Assembly: GCA_022575985.1 (NCBI GenBank)
Contig: JAKSXM010000246.1
Span: 12,728,001 to 12,792,000, forward strand
Direction: 5' to 3'
DNA: 64,000 bases
Source: Anagrus nilaparvatae
Taxonomy: Eukaryota; Arthropoda; Insecta; Hymenoptera; Mymaridae
Part shown: piece after piece, positions 35,206 through 46,300 of the stretch
How the letters are laid out: each line of letters opens with the position of its first letter
How positions within the stretch are numbered: the first letter of the stretch is position 1
Translations under genes and position numbers: made by a program
The notes under the pieces: model-generated
Databases searched by the model: none
What the model was told of the DNA's origin: nothing
Seen by the model: only the letters and a program-made list of their open reading frames with translations

Positions 35206-35464
35206 AAGATATATAATTATGCAAAAATAAAATATGATAATAGACGATATAACATTAAAATTTATAATTAGAAAAGAAAGTGTAAATCTACGCCATAGAG
35301 GGTTGTGAGTGGATAATATTATAAAAATTATAAAAAGAATAAAATTTAAATCAGTAAAATTATTTATAGTATTACAATATAATGTATTCACATTAGGCTG
35401 GCATTTATTTTAAAAAATTATTTTTTCACATTTTTTTCAACATTTTTTAATAAAAAATATTATT
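35206..35464 (+). repeat. 259 bp direct repeat, left copy
   Basis: The block from AAGATATATAATTATGC to AAAAAATATTATT is repeated in the same orientation at 39920-40178. By eye the two 259 bp copies are identical. They immediately flank the long-TIR element and the AT-rich lead-in at 35465-35573. Minus-strand frames inside both copies encode the same meaningless hydrophobic peptide. Confidence 0.93.
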
Positions 35465-35573
35465 AATAATATTATTAATATATCTTAATCTTAATCTTAA
35501 TCTTAATCTTAATATTATATAAATTAAAATAATAATATATATATTTGAAAAATATAATATATATATTAATCTT
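35465..35573. repeat. TTAATC tandem run and AT-rich spacer
   Basis: TTAATC-type hexamers (about five copies, 35484-35512) followed by TATATAT tracts that lie between the left 259 bp copy and the left TIR. The right side has no equivalent spacer, so this may be the scar or an expansion at the left junction. Confidence 0.7.
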
Positions 35574-35600
35574 AATACTATATATATTTGAAAATTTATT

Positions 35601-35632
<32 letters not shown>

Positions 35633-36286
35633 CACTCATCACGCAAGAACCGCCGAACCAATTGGTATGAAACCGGTGTCAAAATAAAGATAAAAAGTCT
35701 GCGGGTGACATAGGCCCTATATTTTCTGATTAACTATCGTAGTTTTTGAGATATTTAATTTTTAGTATTTTTGAACTTGATAACATTTTTTAAAAATTTT
35801 TACAAAAATTGAAATATCTCGAGACTATCGAAAAATTTAGCTATCGCACTTCATAGTATTCGATTCAGCACTAATTTTTACGTATTCTCTGAAATTTTTA
35901 TTCAAAACGGAGGTATCTTTAAAATTTTGTAAAATATTTTTAAAGCTGGTAAAAAAATTTTTTTCATTTTTTTATTTTTATGGTATTTCTAATCATTTAT
36001 TTGTGGATCTGTGTATATTATAATGTAATTTATATTCTATATTAAAATGTAATTTATGCGTACTAAGTTAAATTTTTATTAAAAACGTACGTTGCTTTAA
36101 AATTAAAAAAAAAAAATAAAATTTTTTACTATATATTATATATATTCAACTCAAATTTTAGGATATAGTTTGGGGTGATAAAAAAGTCCCTCAGCCAAAG
36201 TTTTAGTCCTGTAGCACCTCATGGGCCCGAAATATGTCTGTTCAAAGGTCCAAAAATAGCCTGATCTGGCCCATTTTCAAAATTAC

Positions 36287-37157
36287 ACCATTTTTTTTTT
36301 TTTTTTATTAAAAATTTTATTGTATAAATGTTATACAAAGTTTAGTAGTACAGTTGTTTTTACATATATGCGTATCACATGAAGTTATATAAAACTATAG
36401 AAAAAATAAAATTTAATTAAAAACATAATAATTGTAACTAAATAAATTCAAACAAAAAATAATTAATAATTCAACTTAAGCTAAATTAGGGAATAAGGAA
36501 AGGTGAAAAGAAAGGAAACAGTTTACGGAAAAATTTAAAGTTGAGTAGAAAGTTAAAGATGAGGGGTTAATAGGGAGATACCCGATTCTCGTGCATCAAT
36601 TTCTAGTAGATATTTATGTAGATTAGCTTTAAAAGAGCTAATAGTAAACGAGAATCGAATATTTTCAGGAATTGAATTCCAGAAGGAGATCATGTAGATC
36701 AAAGAGGAATTGCTATAAAGGGGATTTTTCGTGAGTTCAACTTTCAGGTGAGGTCTGTTTTTGGGACGCAACTCACGAGCTGGCTTGTAAATATTGACTT
36801 TAGATTTTAAATACTCCGGTTTGCCGTTCTGCAAGATATTGTAGATATGTGAGGCACAGAGATATTTAGCCCTTAGCTTAACATTGAGCCAACCTAACGT
36901 AATCCTGGCAGGAGAAGTACTTAAGGGATATTTTATGTCACAAACATAACGAACTGCTGCATTTTGCAGCTTTTGAAGCCTTGCGTATTGATATTCAGGA
37001 AGGTTTCCTACTGGGAACATAAAGTAATCCAGTAAGGGAAAGACAAGGGCAGAGGCTAACTGCTTACGAAGGTTTTTAGTGACTAGGTTTTTAAAGTACC
37101 TTAATCTATACAAGGAATAGTTTACCGTTTTTACTACATGATTAAGATGACCATTCC
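36287..37157 (-). pseudogene. CR1/L2-like LINE ORF2 3' end with A-tail
   Basis: A 186-codon minus-strand frame (36553-37113, extendable in frame to about 37157) has the post-RT signature of CR1/L2-like LINEs: LRKQLASALVFPLLDYF, YARLQKLQNAAVRYVCDIKY, then LGWLNVKLRAKYL and FWNSIPENIR. After the stop (TAA near 36553) about 250 bp of 3' UTR follow, ending in a run of A (T on the plus strand, 36290-36306). The 5' side is truncated, as usual for LINE insertions. It was probably inserted into the long-TIR element after that element formed. It may belong to the same family as the LINE at 26166-27853, but no shared segment exists to test this. Confidence 0.82.
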
Positions 37158-37699
37158 TTTGAATTTACTACAAATTTTATCTTATCGGTCACATTTGAAC
37201 TGGTAAAAGGTCTACATTAAGAAAAAAATTTTAGCTTATTTCAAGGCGTTAATTTTTTTTGACATTGATATATATTTTGGACAATAACAACATAATAATA
37301 ATAAAAAATCAATAACAACAAGACCGGGAATAGACCGGGCGGAGCCCCCCCTCACACCTATGCTAGTATAATATATAGTAAAAAATTTTATTTTTTTTTT
37401 TTTTTAATTTTAAAGCAAGTTTTTAATAATAGTGTAAACAATGAAGCAATAAAAACACTGAAACTCAGGAAATTTTTTTATAAGCATGGATTCTGATGCC
37501 AAATACTGGAAAATGTTCGTAACGATGCCTAGAAACTTTGTCCGCTAAAGCCGTTTGACGTTCAAAACGAAAAATGCCCTTTTTGGGCAAAAAAGGGCCA
37601 AACTTAATAAAAAAAAGTAAAATTCTAAATAACGTTAAAAAAAGTAACTCATGGGATAAAAAATGTATATTTATACAAAGGATTAATAAAAAATATGTA
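37158..37699. other. Interior of long-TIR element, no gene
   Basis: Includes an isolated GC-rich word (GACCGGGCGGAGCCCCCCCT near 37330-37350) and poly(T). The 99-codon minus-strand frame at 37465-37764 overlaps the repeat array and is not convincing. Confidence 0.45.
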
Positions 37700-38190
37700 T
37701 TCAAATAATCTGAGTGACGTTTTGCCCTTTCCTGCCCTTTAAAGGGCAAAATCAAAATATTCACTTCAATTTTGTTAGCAAATGGAATTCGGGGGTTTTC
37801 GAAATCAGCAGATTCGAATTTTTATATAAAATTAACATATTTTGATGCTTTCAGCCATTTTTTGTCCTTTTCTGCCCTTTAAAGGGCAAAATCCAGACAT
37901 TTAATTTAATTTCGTTTCAAAATGGGACATGGGAGTTTTCAAAGTCAACAGTTTTGAATTTCCATATAAAAATAATATATTCTGATACCTTCGGCCACCT
38001 TTTGCCCTTTTTTTCCCTTTAAAGGGCAAAATCCAAACATTTAATTGAATTTCATTTCAAAATGGGACTCGGGGGTTTTCAAAGTCAAAAATTTTGAATT
38101 TCCATATAAAAATAACATATTCTGATACCTTCGGCCACCTTTTGCCCTTTTCTGCCCTCAAAGGTCTAAATACAAATTTAATTTAACGTA
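37700..38190. repeat. Tandem repeat with AAAGGGCAAA palindromes, unit about 140 bp
   Basis: Three to four units, each with the palindromic TGCCCTTTAAAGGGCAAAAT, then ATTTAATTGAATTTC-like, GGGACTCGGGGGTTTTC and CTGATACCTTCGGCCACC. AAAGGGCAAAAT words sit near 37738, 37878 and 38018; the last unit (near 38155) has lost the palindrome. A single related word occurs at 39290-39310. Confidence 0.82.
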
Positions 38191-39417
38191 TTTTCATATC
38201 CTTTGCGCTTTTTTAGAAAAATTCGCTTCCAGCTACGGTGGATACTTTGTTGATATTTAAAAAAAAAATTTTTTGTTACTTCAATTAGCCATAACTTTTT
38301 TTGTATACCCAATATTAAAAAAAATAAAAATGCATCTGAAAGTTAATTTAAAATAAAAATTTTTTTTTATATAAGTTATAATGATTAGATTGTTCCTTTC
38401 CGAGATATTTCGGGTGATTGCGTAAAAAACGTTGAGACCAACATTCAAATTTTAGTTTTGACTATCATATCTTGCGACCTACTCATCGTATATAAAAAAA
38501 AAAGAATCACAATATTTATTCTAATGTGTATTTAAAAATTAGTTATTAGACATTTTGCAGCTAGACCAATCATATTCCCAAAATTTTCAAAAAACTTAAA
38601 ATTTGGTTTTTTTTTACAATGCATTTTTGACACTATTTGAAGCTATTGTTCGAAAAATACGTGACTTAGAGCTTTGAAATTTTTTGAGTATCATAAGGAA
38701 TATTTGTTTAACTTAAACTTTTCGTAAAGTAAATTTTTTTATGCTATTACCCCTTTGCTACCCTAACCACCCTTTAGAAATTGGGCAAAAAAGGATCTGT
38801 TGGTTTTTTGGCTTTTTGCGCTTTTATTTTTTGCACCAAACTTATCAAAATGCTCTTATTTTTATAAAAATATTATACTGAAACTATGCCTAATACGTTT
38901 TATTATTTATAGTTAACAGTTTTCGCGATAATCCAGTAAAAAGACTCAATTTTGACTCAACAATTTTTCGCCCCCGGCATTTAATTCGCTATATCTTCGT
39001 TTCTATTGGTCATAGAATAATAAAAAAAAAACAGGTCGATTTGTAATTATATAGTACTAAAATTATATTATTACAACTTTTTCACGAAACATAGTGGTTT
39101 TGAAGTTATTTTCAAAAAACGTTTTAAAAACATACATTTTTTAGGTATAAATTTAAAATTTCCCCTGCTTATATCTCGAAAAAATTTTCATGAAAAATGC
39201 TATTTCAACTACCCCCTTTAAAATACATTAAATTTTCCATTTTTGGGGTTAAATTTTTTTTCCCCATTTCTGCCCATTTTTTAGCCCATAATGGGCCAAA
39301 AAGGGCAAAACGTCACTAACCTTGAACGGACAAATTTTCTAAACATATATTCAAAGATATTTCAGTATAATATCATTTGAAAAAATTCCTGGGTACTATA
39401 GCTTCATTGCTTATACT
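38191..39417. other. Interior of long-TIR element, no gene
   Basis: AT-rich sequence with several AAAATTTTT tracts and a GGGCAAAA-type word. No open frame or recognised domain. Confidence 0.45.
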
Positions 39418-39919
39418 ATAAAAATTTAACTAAGTACGCATAAATTACATTTTAATATTGAATATGAATTACATTATAATATAAACAGACCCACAAATAA
39501 ATAATTAGAAATACCATAAAAATAAAAAAATGAAAAAAATTTTTTTACCAGCTTTAAAAATATTTTATATAATTTTAAAGATACCTCCATTTTGAATAAA
39601 AATTTCAGAGAATACGTAAAAATTAGTGCAGAATCGAATACTACAAAGTGCGATATCTAAATTTTTCGATAGTCTCGAGATATTTCAATTATTGTTAAAA
39701 TTTTTAAAAAATGTTATCAAGTTCAAAAATACGAAAAATTAAATATCTCAAAAACTACGACAGCTAATCAGAATATATAGGGCCTATGTCACCCGCAGAC
39801 TTTTTATCTTTATTTTGACACCGATTTCATGCCAATTGGTTCGGCGGTTCTTGCGTGATGAGTGGACAGACAGACAGACAGACAGACAAACAAATAAATT
39901 TTCAAATATATATAATATT

Positions 39920-40178
39920 AAGATATATAATTATGCAAAAATAAAATATGATAATAGACGATATAACATTAAAATTTATAATTAGAAAAGAAAGTGTAAA
40001 TCTACGCCATAGAGGGTTGTGAGTGGATAATATTATAAAAATTATAAAAAGAATAAAATTTAAATCAGTAAAATTATTTATAGTATTACAATATAATGTA
40101 TTCACATTAGGCTGGCATTTATTTTAAAAAATTATTTTTTCACATTTTTTTCAACATTTTTTAATAAAAAATATTATT
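39920..40178 (+). repeat. 259 bp direct repeat, right copy
   Basis: Second copy of 35206-35464, directly abutting the right TIR end. Same length and, by eye, the same sequence. Confidence 0.93.
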
Positions 40179-40540
40179 CCTAACATCAATTCATCATTTA
40201 AAAATTCAATTTTCAAAAATTGGATTCTTAAAAAAATATTTAAACAAACAAATTTTTAAAAAAAAATAAGCAAACTACTTGATACCTTTTAATAAAAAGT
40301 GAATACGGTTCGGTTTCATGTATCAAATGTGAGTTTTTAGAATCTAAGGATTTGTTTGTTTATCAACAAAATTATTGTTGTTGAAATAAATGTTTAAATT
40401 TTTAGTCACATCTGTTCATTATATTACAGTTTTAAGAACTCAAAGAGTACCAATTTTATAAAAATTCCATTTTTTTTTTAAATATCTTATTTAAATTAGA
40501 ATAATACGGAAAATCAACGTGTATCATAGGCGTATATCTT
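40179..40540. other. AT-rich DNA, nothing recognised
   Basis: Spacer between the 259 bp repeat and the MITE cluster. No feature recognised. Confidence 0.45.
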
Positions 40541-40554
40541 TCCGTTCGTATGGC

Positions 40555-40727
40555 TCCACCTACAAACGCCGTTCGGCTGATTCTAAAAAGCCGTAAAAGG
40601 GGGTCGCAACCGCAAGTGCAGCCACAACGCGATGCGCACAAACAAAATCGCGTTGTGTGTATTGCGTCGCGGCTACACTTGCGGTTGTGACCCCCTTTTA
40701 CGGCGTTTGTAGAATCACCCTTAGGCC
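40555..40727. mobile_element. Hairpin MITE 1 of cluster
   Basis: AAAGCCGTAAAAGGGGGTCG and CAACCGCAAGTGCAGCC at the left pair with the right-hand words ending in GGCGTTTGTAGAATCA. The right end has a CCTTAGGC junction with MITE 2. The left end is scrambled (ACAAACGCCGTTCGGCTGATTC precedes the stem), suggesting a nested or rearranged terminus. Confidence 0.85.
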
Positions 40728-40856
40728 TAGTCTACATAACCGCAACGCACGGCGCAGCCCAATGCTACTGGTATAGGAGTCACGTGACGCCGCAAGCGCA
40801 AGCCTATATCAATATCATTGGGCTGCGCCGTGCGGTGCGGTTATATAGATGCAGCC
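40728..40856. mobile_element. Hairpin MITE 2 of cluster, different subfamily
   Basis: GTCTACATAACCGCAACGCA and CGGCGCAGCCCAATG pair with CATTGGGCTGCGCCG and TGCGGTTATATAGATGCAGCC. The apex holds TCACGTGACG. The two ends meet neighbouring MITEs at TTAGG junctions, so it appears inserted between, or joined to, members of another subfamily. Confidence 0.85.
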
Positions 40857-41021
40857 TTAGGCCCCATCTGCAAAAGCCGTAAAAGGGGGTCGTAACCGTA
40901 AGCGTGAGTGCAAAGCAATGCGCAGAAACCAATTGAGTCTCCTGGCAACTAGAAATACACAAAATCTTCTTCTGCGCATTGTATTGCGCTTGCGTTTGCG
41001 GTACGCCTCGGCTTTAAACTT
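40857..41021. mobile_element. Hairpin MITE 3 of cluster
   Basis: Begins TTA then GGCCCCATCTGCAAAAGCCG; the right arm has TGCGCATTGTATTGCGC and GCGTTTGCGGT but ends in a damaged GCCTCGGCTTTAAAC instead of the terminal GATGGGGCC. It is a partly decayed copy of the subfamily seen in MITE 4. Confidence 0.8.
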
Positions 41022-41181
41022 TTAGGCCCCATCTACAAAATCCGCAAAAGGGGGTCGCAACCGTATGCGTAAGCGAAACGCAATGCGCAGAAACCAATTT
41101 GTCTCCTGCGCAACTAGAAATAAACAAAATCTTCTTCTACGTTTTGCGCCCCCTTTTGCGGCTTTTGCAGATGGGGCCTTA
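41022..41181. mobile_element. Hairpin MITE 4 of cluster, clean TTA target duplication
   Basis: TTA followed by GGCCCCATCTACAAAATCCG at the left, and CGGCTTTTGCAGATGGGGCC followed by TTA at the right. The ends are a clear terminal inverted repeat with a 3 bp TTA duplication, which is the target preference of PIF/Harbinger elements. The interior lacks any coding sequence. Confidence 0.88.
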
Positions 41182-41249
41182 AACTTTTAACTTTTAATAT
41201 TAAATTTTAATTATTTCTATTATTTCTTTAACTTTTAACTTTTTTTTAA

Positions 41250-41391
41250 CCAAAGCACACCGCAAACGTAATGCACAGAAAATTTTGTGTATTTCAAGTT
41301 GCGCAGGAGCCAAAATTGGTTTCTGCGAATTGCGTTGAGCTCACGCTTGCGGTTATGACCCCCTTTTACGGCTTTTGTAGATGGAGCCTTA
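41250..41391. mobile_element. Hairpin MITE 5, left end truncated
   Basis: The right arm (GAATTGCGTTGAGCTCACG, CCTTTTACGGCTTTTGTAGA, GGAGCC then TTA) is complete. The left arm begins inside the element at about 41252 after an AT-rich junction (41182-41251, TTAAACTTTTAACTT repeats). Confidence 0.75.
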
Positions 41392-41548
41392 GGCTGATTC
41401 TACAAACGCCGTAAATGGGAATCGCAACCGCAACGCAATGCGCACAACATAACACGCATGTGCACAACACGATTTTGGTTTGTGCGCATTGCGTTACGGC
41501 TGCACTTTCGGTTGCAAACTCCATTTACGGCGTTTGTAGAACCAGCCT
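41392..41548. mobile_element. Hairpin MITE 6 of cluster
   Basis: GGCTGATTCTACAAACGCCG at the left pairs with CGGCGTTTGTAGAACCAGCC at the right; both ends abut TTA, shared with MITE 5 and MITE 7. Inner words GCAACGCAATGCGCACAA and TTGTGCGCATTGCGTT also pair. The short frames seen over these hairpins are not genes. Confidence 0.88.
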
Positions 41549-41551
41549 TAG

Positions 41552-41697
41552 GCTGGTTCTCCAAACTCCGTAAAAGTGAGTCATAACCGCAAACGCAACC
41601 GCAGCGCAATGCGCATAGCACGATTTTAGTCTCTGCGCATTGCGTTGCGGCTGCGTTTCCGGTTGCTAATCACTTTTACGGAGTTTGGAGTACCAGC
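41552..41697. mobile_element. Hairpin MITE 7 of cluster
   Basis: GGCTGGTTCTCCAAACTCCG pairs with CGGAGTTTGGAGTACCAGC. It follows MITE 6 with a single TTA between them, so the two elements are joined head to tail through one target triplet. Confidence 0.88.
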
Positions 41698-41790
41698 TTT
41701 AAAGTAAGTAGTGACCGCAAGTGCAGCCGCAACGCAATGCGCAGAACATGAAAATATTGTGCGCATTACATGCCATTGCGATTCAATGTC
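41698..41790. mobile_element. MITE 8, left part only
   Basis: AGTGACCGCAAGTGCAGCCG and CAACGCAATGCGCAGAA match the left inner arms of the preceding MITEs; the right arm is degraded (GTGCGCATTACATGCC, ATTGCG). Confidence 0.65.
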
Positions 41791-42520
41791 ACAGTGATTG
41801 TAGATAGAGCAAATAATATGAATAATAACAGAAATAATCAAATCATCTGTACTAAGTTTTAGAGTAATGCAATAGTATAAAAAATAATTAAAATGTTGAT
41901 AATAAAATAATTAATCATTATCAATAAAATACAAATTTACGTAAAACAAATATTGATATAATATAGCATTAAAGTCTATAATTACAAAATAAGATATAAA
42001 TCTAGTATAATGTCACTTAGAAATTTAAATGTATATAATATTAATAACAATTATAATAGTAGTATAATTAAAGTCAACACAATTATTAACAACTTAAAAA
42101 ATTTCTAAAAAATTTGCCCCAATATTTAGATAAAATTAAAAAAAAAATTGATTTCTTGGTTCGATTAATCATCGTTTAATTCTTAAAAATTAATTTCATC
42201 CCTAAACGAACATTAAATTCTTAAAATAATAATTAAAAAAAAATTAAAATTTTAAAGAAGTTGTAAATTAAATAATATTTAATAATAAAATATAAACCTA
42301 ACAGAGATTAAATTAATTCAAATTAATGACTTACAATATTCAATTTATAGTTCATAATATTTATGTTAATCTAAATATCAATAGCTTCAAATCTTACTTT
42401 TCCTTTGGTGATGATTCAGTATCGAATTATTCATATTTAACCTTTTTTTATCTGTCATATTAAGAGTAACAAAATTATTTCAAATGTATACTTTTCTTAA
42501 TCCATAAATATACAAATTTT
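41791..42520. other. AT-rich DNA, nothing recognised
   Basis: No structured repeat or gene between the MITE cluster and the RT relic. Confidence 0.5.
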
Positions 42521-42526
42521 TAATTT

Positions 42527-42720
42527 ATAAACTAAGTGTCTTTGATAAACTATAATTAACAATATCCAGAGCCTTAGTTGAATCAATAAAGCAAAGCAAA
42601 GCAGCTTTATTTTTGATAATACCATTATAAAACATTTCACTAAGTTCAGTAAGAGCTTCCTTAGTCTCTCTTCCTCTGACAAATCCAAATTGCTTATCAA
42701 TAATGAAATTATTACTGTGA
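42527..42720 (-). pseudogene. LINE reverse transcriptase palm relic
   Basis: A minus-strand frame of about 60 codons reads IDKQFGFVRGRETKEAL, LSEMFYNGI, ALLCFIDSTKALDIVN and SLSKTLSL, then TAA. These are RT motifs: the QFGFRxGRST block followed by the strand with catalytic Asp (F-x-D-x-x-K-A-x-D). The flanking RT parts, including the YxDD box, are gone. LINE origin is most likely (CR1/Jockey-like spacing), but a clade cannot be set from so little. Confidence 0.75.
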
Positions 42721-42724
42721 ATAA

Positions 42725-43323
42725 AATTTGTTCAGGTTTCTATCAACTTCATCTGTTTTAACTTTATTTATAGTATCAATCATTTCAATATTCTTGGTAT
42801 TATTTATTTGAGAAATATATCGAATAAAATAATAAGCCAACTAATTAGCAATATCTTGACTGACTGTTTGCATATTAACATGAAACATGTTTATAAGCAG
42901 AGGTAGATACTTCAAGCATGTTATTTGGGGAGGATCAACTGGAATTAGTTATTTTGATTTAGGGGCAAAATAAATTTATATTAGACAAATTAAAAATAAT
43001 ATTTTTTTGGCTTAAAATTATAAAGGCTTCAAGATTCAAAATATAAATTAAATCATGTTCCATGTTCTTTGGTTGTAAGTTCACAAACCAATTGTTATTA
43101 TTTTATAATGTAATATTATTTTTAGATGCTCTGAATATCAAATGTTACAAAGTTACATTTCTGATGAATTAAATATGGGAACAAAGTAGAAATAGCAAAT
43201 TTTGATTGCGTTATTACTTATTTTAGTGATACTGTTAGTTTCATGTCAAAATAATTATTTAATTTAGTTGAGAAGTAATTTGGGGCTTGCCAGATACTAC
43301 AATATTTGTTCCTGTCTTTATTT
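42725..43323. other. 3' flank of odorant receptor gene
   Basis: Holds two ACATGTTCCATG-like words (43057 and a variant near 42873) also found at 22-25 kb. An ATTTATTT-rich stretch lies close to the receptor stop; no specific polyadenylation site is assigned. Confidence 0.4.
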
Positions 43324-46300
43324 TTACTTTGAAGAAGTAGTCTTCAGCATGTTATAAGAAGAATATGAAACTTTTAATACCTACAAAAATAAAATTTTAC
43401 ATTTATGGATGATTTCAAAACAATGTAATAATTTCAAACTCCAGTACAATATTTCTATCATTAAGCCCCTTATTTATTTCTTAAAACCTTCAATTATTCC
43501 AATTTCATTCTATTAATATCACAAAGATTTACTTTATCAGTGGTTGCCCATACACCATTTTAACAAAATAATTATCAAATATTAAAGATAAAACTTACTT
43601 TAACTGAAGATTCATTTGAAAATTCGATCAGTGGACCGCATTTTATTATTATAGGACTTGATGCTCGTATCATCATAATTATTATAGTTTTCCTTGAGTT
43701 TATAGTAAGTGATAGCCAATCCATAGAATATAAATCAAACGCAATTTCTTCACTCTAAAAAATTTTTTTTGGTTAAATTCTTGATTTATGATTTTAAGTT
43801 AATAAATTTTTTTTTGTAAAATCAATAATTAATAAATTTTAAACGATCTTTATGAAACTAAAAATATTTTATTTATTTTCTTACAATTCGATGACTTCTG
43901 TGGTCATTTTTTTTCAATACCATAAACTATTTTTATTTTAAAGGTAATACAATAATGAATTAAATACTTTACCTTATCCCTTACTTCATTAGCGCTAATA
44001 CAAAATAAAAATAGTTCGAACATAACTGCAAGGGTATAGGATACTGAAAATATTAACTCAAATAGGATCATTTTGCGAGTTGACAATAGAAATACAACTA
44101 AGCTTATTAATATTCCACTTGCTATGAATTGACAACCCAAAATTTCCATAAACGTAGAGTTTATACTTTCTGCGTACCTGAAAATACAAAAATTTATCCT
44201 CAATACTAAAAAATTTGGCAAAAAAACATGCTGTTTTTTCTTGATAAACGTTAAAAGACGACTAAAACAACAAAAACGTGTTTTTTTCGCTAAAGAAAAA
44301 GAATTAATAAAAACAAGCAAAACGCATCTGTTTAGAAACTGCAAAAATATCAAAACGCAGGAAATGTTTGTAAAAATATATGTAAAATTGGAAAAATTAG
44401 AAAAAATTAAAAAAATTTTTTAAATTTCGAAAAACAAACTTTTCTTTAATTTTACTTATTTTTCAAATTTTTTCTCACCATAGAAATGTCCGCGGTGCGT
44501 AGAGTCATGCCCCCCTGGGATTTCGGGTACCCAAGATTTTGCTCCCCTGGGATTTTGGTCCCTCAGTATTTTGTAACTCCTCCTACTATAAGCTGCACGG
44601 CAGGGGGTCGAGGAAATGGAGCCAACTTACTTTAACTTATATTTGACCTATTTTTACGAATAATCCATTAAGTTTTTGTCATCATTTTTGACAGTAGTAA
44701 CTTTGCGATTGAGTATATTGGTATATAAACAAGTAGTTACAAAAAAACGGGTTAAAAATATTTAGTCAATTTCAATCAATTGTAGATGGTCAGGTCAAAT
44801 TTTCTGGTTTTGATTTTTTTCATTTTTTGTCGTCATTTCGGCGAATCGTAACTTTACTCCTGAGGGGTGTGATGTGAGTTAAAACCGTAAAAAAATTTTT
44901 AAAAATGCCTAAATGAAAATTGTTGCTTACTCAAAGATCATGTTATGGTGTTGAATTTGCTCAGCAAAAAGTTTTCTTTCCACATTTAATCTACTTTCTC
45001 TTGGATTTTTTTCCAAATATGAATTTATTGCATCAGGCAAATCTTTTATTCTATTAGATAACAAATCTAATTGCTGATGTGTTCTTAAAATAAATCCAAA
45101 AAGTAGAAAATCAAATCCCGACACCAAATTTGTATCTAAATATAAGCAAATCATACCATGCAGTAAAAAGAACTTATAATTATATTCGTTTTTTTCACAA
45201 AAATAGTAATATTCAATTGGTAATTTAAATTCATCAGGTGAGACAAACGGGGTAAGATTTAAAAACGTAATCGTTACTACTGTTACTGTGTAGAAGAAAA
45301 TAAGCAATGATCTGGAATTTCAAATAAATAATTTAAAAGACTATTAAGCTAACTAATAAGCAGACACGTATCCTGTAGGAGGGAGGGGCAGGGGGTCATG
45401 GCTTCCCTCAAAATAAAAATTTTCAGTAACAATAGCAAAAATATTTGTTTTAATTTCAAAATTTAAAAAATTGTTCAGTAAAATAATTTAAGATAAGAAA
45501 CAATTAAATTTTGATTATTATTAAAGAAATTTAAAAATAAAATTAAGCCATAATTTAAACTACCCCTTTCCCCGTCCTGGATACGTATCCGAAATAATAC
45601 AGTGGAACTTTGATAATTGGAAGTTCATGCGGCAATGGCTAAAAATGATAAAAAAACAAAAAATCTTCTTTTAATAAGATTAAGTTAAATTTAGACTAAT
45701 AAGGGGGGTCCCATAAATTGAATACGTGCAGGTGTTCTTGTACGTTTACTAAATAAATAAATAAATATTATAAAAATAATAAATAAATAAATCATATTTA
45801 CTAAAATTTTAAAAGATTAATTAGAAAAATTATAAACGTGATTATCGGACAATACTTTTCTTTTAAAAATTAGTATTATAAGGCACACCTACAAAAAGAA
45901 AAAACTAATAATCTACTTAGTGCGCATTTATTTCTTAGTTTCATTTTTATTTTCATTCATTTATTACTATTCAAAAATAAAAACTTTTGATTAAAAAAAA
46001 AATTTTTTCTCGCCTAATTGCTTCAAAAACTTCGAATTATCAAAGAATTTTCTCGAATTATAAACGAAATTTTACATGTGTAACCATACGAAATTCATGT
46101 GGCAAAGGCAAAACTTCGAATTATCGACGATTTCAAATTATCAAAGTTCCACTGACGTATTACAAAAGTATTAAGATAATTGTTACCTTATCCAATATTC
46201 GTACTTAATTTCTTGTTCCTCTTCAAATTTATTAACTGGTTTAAATTCTTTTGATAGAAAGTTTTTTCTTAATTGAATTATTTTTCCTCTTTTATAAACG

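Larger units (their letters stand above)
35574..39919. mobile_element. 4.3 kb element with about 500 bp terminal inverted repeats
   Basis: Left arm 35574-36080 and right arm 39418-39919 are reverse complements with few differences: TATATATTTGAAAATTTATT, a GTCT microsatellite (about 35602-35632, and GACA at 39867-39892), GCAAGAACCGCCGAACCAAT, AAAGTCTGCGGGTGACATAG and GATATCTC-type words all pair. The interior holds a LINE 3' fragment (36287-37157) and an AAAGGGCAAA repeat array (37700-38190). No transposase frame was found, so it is non-autonomous or has lost its gene. Confidence 0.92.

Noticed and set aside
35104..35391. Hydrophobic 95-codon minus-strand frame and its copy at 39902-40105
   Set aside because: Both arise from the 259 bp direct repeat; low-complexity Ile/Phe/Tyr translation of AT-rich DNA.
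41400..41841. Cys- and Arg-rich short frames
   Set aside because: They are translations of GCGCATTGCG hairpin words in the MITE cluster.
44241..44423. Plus-strand frame in odorant receptor intron 2
   Set aside because: Antisense to intron sequence next to exon 3, Lys-rich low-complexity translation.
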